Part shown: positions 57,165-64,000 of the stretch, piece after piece
Layout: every line of letters begins with the position of its first letter
Numbering within the stretch: position 1 is the stretch's first letter
Source: Agrypnia vestita
Lineage: Eukaryota; Arthropoda; Insecta; Trichoptera; Phryganeidae
Length of the DNA stretch: 64,000 nucleotides
Direction: 5' to 3'
Assembly (NCBI GenBank): GCA_016648135.1
Contig: JADDOH010004206.1
Span: 16,147-80,146 of the forward strand
Program-made: the position numbers and the translations under genes
The notes under the pieces: model-generated
Told to the model about the DNA's origin: nothing
Seen by the model: the letters and a program-made list of their open reading frames with translations, nothing else
Databases searched by the model: none

Positions 57165-57450
57165 CTGGGATATTCTATCATATAATGGGATCCGAAATAT
57201 CGGCCAGAGAGGTCACATATATACGGCAGAATATCTCAGAAAACTATACACAAAAGATTCTGAGCGGTCGTGAAAACCTGAGAACATTTTTATATTATAG
57301 ATGTCTCATAGAAACTATTTTTTATATGGGAAAGTAGGTATGGAAGCCTTTTTGGGTATCCATAGGGTTTACGACCTATCGTACGGCTGAATAAAATGAT
57401 CACTTTACACAAATAACTTTCACCAATTCCACCCAATATAGATTACCACA
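57165..57450 (-). repeat. interspersed repeat, family B, copy 3 (inverted) with the 22.5-kb segment attached
   Basis: 57165-57290 matches 22545-22675 (GGGATCCGAAATATCGGCCA, GGCAGAATAT, GAAAACCTGAGAAC). 57295-57450 is family B in reverse (GATGTCTCATAGAAA, GGGAAAGTAGGTATGG, ACGACCTATCGTACGGC, AATGATCACTTTACAC). The two segments may be parts of one larger element. Confidence 0.75.
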
Positions 57451-58054
57451 ACTGTCAAATTTTTGTAAGTTGAGGTAAGGTGTGTAAGTTAAACATATAA
57501 ATATTGTGCTTTGTGTCACAATCAATCTCTCAAAATAAGATGTATCCCCGCGCCGCGACGTAGTTACGTATTTTTACCCAAATTCTGGTGTTTTCGTACT
57601 TTCTAGATTATTCTAGTATTTAGGAGAACGCCCTCGTCGCTTCTCAGTTGTTCCAGACATTTCTTGACGTTTGTAGACGTTTCCGGAAGATTGTTGATAA
57701 TTGTAGACAATTCTAGATTCTACGATAGTGTAGTTGTTCTAAGTGACATATTACCAGGGGATCGGACATTCGTAAATTATTTTAGCATCTCGTTACAATA
57801 CTATAATATAAAGACTGGCTTTTATACTATAACTAGCTATAACCCGTCAAAAATGACGGTTTTTTACATGCCGGTTCTTAAAGAATAAGTATTTATTTAT
57901 TTATAACCGACACCCACGGAATAGAAATAACGACTTATATGAGAATATTTAAAAAAAATTTCCCTGCCGGCAGTTAATGGTAATATTTTAAATACTGGCG
58001 ATTGAACTGGGCGGAACATTAAACGGTTCGCGTCTTTGCTAAGTCCTATATGTA

Positions 58055-58245
58055 CTATAATTTTGACCGTTCACGCATGCTCGGCGGTAGCAACGACGCT
58101 AAGTTATGGCCGGTTCGGGTTTGTTGGCCGAGGGTTGAAGCACCATATCCGGCCGTTTAACTTCGATTTTTAGCCATGAATTCTAAAGAAATTACTGATG
58201 TTACACGAAGTTACGAACTGACAGATGGACAACGAAATTGTTATA
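58055..58245 (+). mobile_element. tRNA-derived SINE, family 2, copy 2
   Basis: B-box-like GGGTTGAAGCACC, then CTTCGATTTTTAGCCATGAA, GTTACACGAAGTTACGAACT, GACAGATGGACAACGAAATT, matching 54359-54490. Its 3' end abuts the LINE at 58225. Confidence 0.6.
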
Positions 58246-59185
58246 ATTGATATAAAGAAACATGCAGTAATAAATAATGACCAAAATCTGACAGGAGGAA
58301 CATCGAATGTTAAAGATCTAGGTGCTAGATTTGTATGCAACCTTACATTTCACGATCACATAGAGACGATCAGAGGTAATGCTTTGAGAATGTTAGGATT
58401 TGTTCTGCGTACTGCCAGGATTTTCGAGAATACCTGCGTACTGAGAACTCTTTACAACTCCTTGGTGCAATGTAGACTCGAGAGTGGCTCGATGGTTTGG
58501 GGGCCACGTGAGAGTAAGTACTCTCTTATGGTGGAGAAAGTCCAAAATAAGTTTCTGAGATACCTCTACCTGAGAGAGTACGGGCATCATCCTTGGCTCT
58601 ACCCAACCGAGTTTCTCCAGGGTATGCTTGGGTATAGTAGTTTAGAGACTAGAAGAATGTGTATTTGATTACACTATATTTCTTTATAGGATCGTAAATA
58701 GTTTGATTGATTGCCCCCAGATTATTAGTCTGATCGACTTATATGCTCCATCGAGGTCATCAAGACACAGTGCATTGTTCTATTATAGTGGAAATGTCAG
58801 AACTAATGCATTAGCAAACTCTGCAATTCCCAGATTACACTCATTAGGGAATGAGCATGCAGAGGCGGCTGACATTTTTGCTGATAGTATAACTGTTTAT
58901 AGGACAAAGCTGATACAATTGTTTACAACCCAACAAAATGGAAATGGACAATAAATCTTTCTATTTTACCTTTAACTATTATTATTTCTACCTTTAACTT
59001 TATTATTATTTTATCTTATGTTTTTATGTTTTTCTGTATTATTATTATTATTATTAACTTTTAACTATTATTATTGTAACTTTTAACTGTATTTTAATTT
59101 TAACTGTCTTATGTAATTTAAAAAAAAAATTATTCTGTGTATTGTAAAAGCCCATAAGGGCGTTAAATAAATAAATAAATAAATT
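58225..59185 (+). mobile_element. Jockey-like LINE, ORF2 C-terminus and 3' end, frameshifted
   Basis: Two frames (58225-58668 and 58680-58954) together read as the end of a Jockey-type reverse transcriptase: VKDLGARFVCNLTFHDHIET, ALRMLGFVLRTARIF, LRTLYNSLVQCRLESGSMVW, VEKVQNKFLRYLYLR and SLETRR. After a frame break near 58670 it continues with NSLIDCPQIISLIDLYAPSR. The 3' end has TTGTAAAAGCCCATAAGGGC, a GCCC/GGGC hairpin, and an (AAATA)n tail at 59163-59185. 5'-truncated at the SINE junction. Confidence 0.85.
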
Positions 59186-59236
59186 TTTATCGATTGTTGC
59201 GCGGTATGATCGATAATACTGAAATTATGCAGAGCA

Positions 59237-59565
59237 TTGGTTTGTATGTTATTATATTATAGATTTCTTCACATTCCAATATACAGGACCAACCTGCCGA
59301 TAGTTATGCCTGTTGGAAGAGCTACAGCTATGTTGAATAAAATCGCTTTGGATATTGATATATTCCATGTGTCTGAAGGGATTTTCCGAAATCTCAATTC
59401 AGGATTCTCCTACAAATTTGACCAGTTTGTTATTTTTATTTTTATTTTGTTGTCTTATTTTTAATTTATATATAAAATTATATCTTCATAATATGTAAGC
59501 ATTGAATTCAAGTTTGTAATATAGGTACATATTATTGAATAAATAAATTGAATTGAATTGAATTG
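59237..59565 (+). mobile_element. second LINE 3' fragment
   Basis: Encodes FLHIPIYRTNLPIVMPVGRA and a DIDIFHVSEGIF segment, the usual last residues of Jockey/CR1-type ORF2. Ends with TTGAATAAATAAATTGAATT and a (TTGAA)n tail at about 59540-59565, unlike the neighbouring element's tail, so a different family. Confidence 0.75.
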
Positions 59566-60139
59566 AACAATGCGCTTCATATTCGTAAATATCACATTCC
59601 TGGGAAATAATTTAATATAATAATTGCATTTCTTTTTATAACGGAGATATATTTTTCTTATTTAAATGTCGCTGAAAATGCCAGCAGGGGAAATAATGAG
59701 CCAAGGAATTGTTAAAGGCATTTTATGAAATAATATATTCAGCAAAATGTTATCATAGGCAGTGCTTTGAAAATATACTTTCAAAGCCTGACAAAAATAA
59801 ATAAACCCATTTTTACTTTTGATGTGCAGAAATCTCTTCCTCTCCCTCCCCCCAAACTCCCCTTCCGCGCCCCTCTAAATTTCTCACTTGATTAGTCTCA
59901 GAAAAATACACGACAAAGACCAAAGAAATTCGACATTCTCGTTACCACGGAAACTGCATATTTTATTCGGTTCCTATAAACGTCAAGCTTATAAAGTCTT
60001 TTCTCATAAGTTTGCGTTCTTTTAACCTTCGCCATACGGTGTCATATCAATAATTGAAACACGCCTTCCGGCGCTGAAAACCCAGTGCACATATAGACTT
60101 TTGCAACTTTTAAGTCGGATTAAAATGAATATTTTACAC
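59566..60139. other. intergenic, no recognisable feature
   Basis: Contains a C-rich patch (CTCTCCCTCCCCCCAAACTC) near 59838. No gene or element seen. Confidence 0.4.
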
Positions 60140-60515
60140 TTATTGCTTATACACGCAACGATCCATGGAGAGATCCACGCTTGGAGTAAGCCCAAGAGAT
60201 AGAATTAGAAACGACGAAATTAGGCGCAGAACTAGAATAGTGGATATCATGGATCGTGTAGCGAAGCTAAAATAGCAATGGGAAGGACATGTTGCAAGGC
60301 AGGATGCTACAAGATGGCCTCCCAGAGTTATGAAATGAAGACCTTGGGAGAATAAAAGAGGCATCGAAAGACCTCAAAAGAAATGGACCGACTATATAGC
60401 CGCTGTGGAGGGAAAGAAATGGCTACAATTAGCAAACAACGAGGAAGGATGGAAGGGTATGGAAGAGGCCTGTATCCAGCAGTGGAGAAATGAAGACTGA
60501 TGAAGAAGAAGAAGA
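60140..60515 (+). mobile_element. LINE ORF2 C-terminus, RTE-like second family
   Basis: Plus-strand reading gives SMERSTLGVSPRDRIRNDEI, RRRTRIVDIMDRVAKLK, GHVARQDATRWPPRV, ENKRGIERPQKKWTDYIAAV and EEACIQQWRN before a TGA. This is the textbook last portion of an insect LINE. One in-frame TAG (AAATAG for a Trp) shows decay. It ends with GATGAAGAAGAAGAAGATCG, a short microsatellite tail. Confidence 0.85.
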
Positions 60516-60519
60516 TCGC

Positions 60520-60790
60520 TTATACAGAGTGTCTCGTAGTTAGTAGTAAATACTTTAGGTGAGTATTTTAGCATTAAATTTTGAATAGAAAGTATTTTTT
60601 ACACTTTGAGATTTGAAATTACGTTACGGAGATAAGCGATATGAAAGTTAGCATTTTTTTCAACATCTCTGGCTTATGTTTTTAAAACGTTAGACAACCA
60701 AGAAAGTAATTAATATCGAATTTTGAAAATTCATGTCCTTTGATGAAGTCAAATAAAATGATTAAAGCCTAGCAGAAATTTGAAAAAAAA
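60520..60790. mobile_element. MITE arm, GGGTGTCTCAT family, diverged
   Basis: CAGAGTGTCTCGTAGTTAGT, ATTTTGAATAGAAAGTATTT, TTACACTTTGAGATTTGAAA, GGAGATAAGCGATATGAAAG. Same order as 29760-29890. Confidence 0.7.
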
Positions 60791-61396
60791 AAACTTTTGT
60801 GAAGTTTTTGGTATTTCAACTTCTTTACTTCTTCATTATTTGCTTCTTTTTGTGGAGCATCCAGGCCTGCCCGGACGCTAGTCTCTCGAGTGTGCAAATG
60901 AACCAATCACGCTCGAGGCGATCCGCCAATTAGAAGCCCGATTCGACCGGCGAGGTACCGACAAGCAGCACGATGTACCACCACCTCACTGTTTTGTCGA
61001 CCTTCGTTCAGTACGACACGCGCAAATTTACTCGTCCTGTATTATTGTAAACCTATTTTTCATCCTGTATTACTTCCCGCCTTAGCTTGCCACATACACC
61101 CTCAACACTTTTAATTCACGCAAATGTCTTCAGCGTCACATTTGCTATTTATGTAGATTTCATGTTTCGAGGGATGGACATGACCTTTCCGCACCTTTCG
61201 TTTCATTCACGTGATAAGTTTAATCATAGCATATATTTCGCGATACACACAATCTCATCATCTTCCAAACTTTCTTTCCAGGTAACTATGTACATAACAC
61301 AAACATAAACACGCGTACGATGTTTACAAATAACCGTAAAAAAATTTAGTCCCCATTTTTTAATAACTCGTATCAAATAATACTTATCCATTATTC

Positions 61397-61457
61397 TAGG
61401 TAGGGTTATGTTAGGTAAGGTTAAGTTAGGTTAGGTTAAGTTAGGTTAGGTTAGGGA
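61397..61457 (+). repeat. degenerate TTAGG-like tract
   Basis: TTAGGTTAGG units mixed with TTAAG and TAAGG variants over about 60 bp. Resembles interstitial insect telomere repeat, but similar TTAGGTTAGG tracts are common in insect intergenic DNA. Confidence 0.7.
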
Positions 61458-62476
61458 ATATTCGGTAAGCAAATGATATAATACTTTATTCTAAATTCAT
61501 TCCTAAATGGGCATGGTAAAAGAAAGGTTAAAAACATTTCAATATTTACAGTTCTCTTATAATCGCTTAAATTAGTTTAATTGTACATGACAAACATACT
61601 CATATTGTTTACATGTCTAAAGAGAATTTGTCATGATCTCTACTACAGTAGATCGTCCTCATATTTAATTATATACACCTCAAAATGTCTGCGAATTTTC
61701 AGGTGGAGTATTTAATTAAAACCCTGTGTATTCTTTTTAATTTTGTTAAGTAATTACCTTTATTAATTAGGAAGCACTCATTGTTTAACGAAATAAGTTA
61801 ATTAAACAGTGTTGTCACAAATTTATTTCTGACCTGCGAAAACGGAGTTATCTAAACGTGAATGTACCTATAAATTAATGTATTAAAGCCTTTACGTTTT
61901 GCACGAACAATTAATTTGAGTGGGACAGTTATCATAAATAACCTCGCTGGATTGTCACTCTACAATTTTAAATTATAATATAGTAACAAGATGGTGAACC
62001 CTTCTGAATACTGACAACAATACATCAGCATCGACACAACGCAGGGTCAGGTGACCGCAAACCGTGAACGCAGACTCCAAATATTACGCACGCAATGCTG
62101 GGTCAGTCATTTGTGATCGCATTCTCTCGAAGATTTCATTTTACACTTAAACATTATTTTGGAATCGTCTAGAACGCTTTAGAATAAATCTCACGAAATA
62201 ATTTATCTATAAAAGGCATCAAGCAACGCGGGGTCAGGCAATTCGTGGTACATTGACAGTAATAAGTGCGACATTTCAAACGTTATCTCAACCGTTAAAA
62301 CCAGTGTGATCAGTGATTCATGACACTGATATTACAACACGCGACACCAGCGGTAATAAATACCGGGGCGAGAAGTTTCTACGTGCGAATATTGAACGAA
62401 GCTTACCATAACGCGAAAAACAAGAGTAACACCGTTAATTAGCGCGAATTAGGGAACAGCATAACAATAAGTATCT
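61458..62476. other. intergenic, minor repeats
   Basis: ACGCAGGGTCAGGTGACC (62039), GCAATGCTGGGTCAG (62091) and ACGCGGGGTCAGGCAA (62227) are loose repeats of one motif. No gene found. Confidence 0.35.
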
Positions 62477-62665
62477 AAAACATCCACACATTATCAAATT
62501 GTATAATGTGTGGATGTTTTTACAATGGATTCAAGAACATTTCATTGTGTAGAGTGATCACTTAAGCCAGCTCATACAGTGTGTAAGCCCTGGGCCATCG
62601 TATAATAGACTTTCATACACGTTTCTCGTATAAATAGCTTCGTCTCTATGAGGCTTCTATAATTT
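62477..62665 (+). repeat. interspersed repeat, family B, copy 4, with an 18-bp perfect hairpin
   Basis: Begins with AAAACATCCACACATTAT (62477-62494), an 8-base loop and the exact complement (62503-62520). Family B blocks follow: TTTCATTGTGTAGAGTGATC, ACTTAAGCC, AGCTTCGTCTCTATGAGGCT. Then AATCCAGTAATTGTGTTCTC, as in the fold-back at 50200. Confidence 0.75.
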
Positions 62666-62942
62666 ATCTTAATTAAATAATAATCCCTCAATGAACAAAT
62701 CCAGTAATTGTGTTCTCCAAACCTACATATAAAAATATCCATTTTTTATTTCTTCAAAGTTCCCTTTTTGGAACCATTTAATAAACAAAATAATTTATAC
62801 TTTGTTTTGACCACATTTAAATTTGGTTGTAAAAAAGTAACCCATAAAAACCAAATTTTTAGTATACTCCCTTTCTCATTTACTAGTTGAAACTTTTTTT
62901 TTCGCTTAACCTACGCGTTGGGCTTCGGTCGGACGACGCTAC

Positions 62943-63275
62943 GAAAGGGAGTAATAAAAAATATCCAAAAATCCAAAATGATACTATACTCAGGTTTCGC
63001 GTCTACCAGACGTGTTGAAATATTTTCAGACAACTTAATAATTTGTACGAAAAAACCATTCAAAATTTGAAAAATCTAAAAATTTATTAATTTTTTTAAC
63101 GAAAATTTGATAGATCTTCTTGATCGTTGCCACGAGTCTGCTTGCAAAGTTTCAGCTCGATTGGATGACGGGAAAAGGGTTAAAAATCGATCCAAAGTTT
63201 TTTCGTCAGATAAGCAGTTAAGACGACAAGTAGACAAGCAGATGCTACGAGTTAAAAGAAACGGAGTAAAAATTC
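62943..63275 (-). repeat. interspersed repeat, family A, copy 3
   Basis: The longest copy, inverted relative to the others. On the minus strand it runs TTTTAACTCGTAGCATCTGC ... AATCGAGCTGAAACTTTGCA ... CACGTCTGGTAGACGCGAAA ... and ends near TTACTCCCTTTCGTAGCG. The 67-codon frame at 63107 lies entirely inside it and is not a gene. Confidence 0.8.
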
Positions 63276-64000
63276 AACATGGTTCGGGATCAAAGGTCCC
63301 TTTTTCATGACAATGAATGGAGCTGCAAAATTGGATTGCGGGAAAATATCTTTCATTTGTTCTACTAAATTTATGGTTGGTTGGAAAAATTTGCTTACTG
63401 GCGATAAACCTTTATAATATCACTAGCTCACATGCGCGGCTTCACACCCGTAGATTTTTAGTAACTTTTAGTCACATTTTATCAATTTATACATAGAGTT
63501 TCATTCCATAATATAAAATCCACCAATCTAGGCCACACACTCACAAACGTGGCAAGAACGCCGCGTAAACAAAACCGAGGCACTTCAGGGTACATGAGTC
63601 TATACAGGTCATCGCACGGTCATCATACACACACAGCTAGACAAGAGAGTTCTTTGTTCGCAAAATATATAAAAACTAGCCATATGGGCATGTCAGTCTC
63701 TTAGCGACCTCCGGCGTAAGCCGGAGGCCCTGGTCCGTCGAGTCTTTATCATTGTCTTTATTATAGTAATTATATATAACTTGTAATTGTTTTATCGAGC
63801 GAATAAAATCATCAAACGATTCACGAGTTCGGAGAATTCCAATCACAGGACGGGTGGCCGAAAGGTGGCCAGTGATGAAAGCGGCCTTCTCATTCATCGA
63901 TCACCACAAACTGATGATTACCGACGCTCACCTTCTTTCAACCCCCAATGTGTATACCACCCTTTACATAAAAATAAATATCGTCATTGACTTTTTATAG
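63276..64000. other. window end, ACTAGCT repeat start only
   Basis: CACTAGCTCACATGCGCGGC at 63422 begins like the 43163 repeat but soon diverges and lacks heat-shock elements. The short frames at 63676 and 63787 are unrecognised. Confidence 0.4.

Noticed and set aside
57590..57720. a fourth heat-shock-element array
   Set aside because: Contains several TTCTAGA and TTCC motifs, but the GAA/TTC units are not in 5-bp phase, unlike the three arrays reported.
63107..63310. 67-codon frame with basic residues
   Set aside because: Lies wholly inside the family A repeat. The matching region in the other two copies is not open.

Overview
The window looks like insect nuclear DNA. It is AT-rich, has spliced genes with GT-AG introns, non-LTR retrotransposons (LINEs), Penelope-like elements and many MITE-like repeats, and carries a degenerate TTAGG-type tract near 61.4 kb. 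I cannot name the order or species. Only three host genes are recognisable. The rest is intron and intergenic sequence made mostly of transposable-element (TE) debris, much of it nested.

Left block (0.3-17.9 kb). A two-exon gene on the minus strand (exons 5332-4166 and 1464-274) encodes a HAUS6/Dgt6-like augmin subunit. Head to head with it, 500 bp away, a plus-strand three-exon gene (5833-5929, 7767-8343, 17590-17857) encodes beta-1,4-galactosyltransferase 7, the enzyme that adds the first galactose of the glycosaminoglycan linker. All exon phases fit. The HAUS6 intron holds a ~2.3 kb non-autonomous DNA element containing a second nested element and a 24-copy, 32-bp minisatellite apparently derived from the host element's own terminal sequence. 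The 9.2 kb second B4GALT7 intron holds an almost complete DNA transposon with a DUF7869-like gene and palindromic ends, plus LINE and hAT remnants.

Middle block (18-36 kb) has no convincing gene. It holds long inverted-repeat (fold-back) elements, a hAT-like MITE and a degenerate GC-richer repeat. At 28.6 kb lies a sequence with the full conserved core of a type I hammerhead ribozyme.

NMNAT block (36.1-40.9 kb). Four minus-strand exons encode the C-terminal two thirds of nicotinamide mononucleotide adenylyltransferase. Their phases agree and there are two possible 3' ends, either retention of an intron with an early stop or splicing to a long C-terminal exon. The upstream exons with the ATP-binding motif were not found here. 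A pogo/Tigger-like MITE and a Penelope fragment sit in the last intron.

Right block (41-64 kb) is dominated by repeats. It holds a Penelope-like element with a GIY-YIG endonuclease, dense heat-shock-element arrays inside an interspersed repeat (two loci), a second hammerhead copy inside an inverted repeat, two SINE families, several LINE 3' ends with diagnostic tails, and 160-430 bp interspersed families. The most unusual observations are the covarying hammerhead pair, the heat-shock-element repeats, and the palindrome-ended DUF7869-like transposon.
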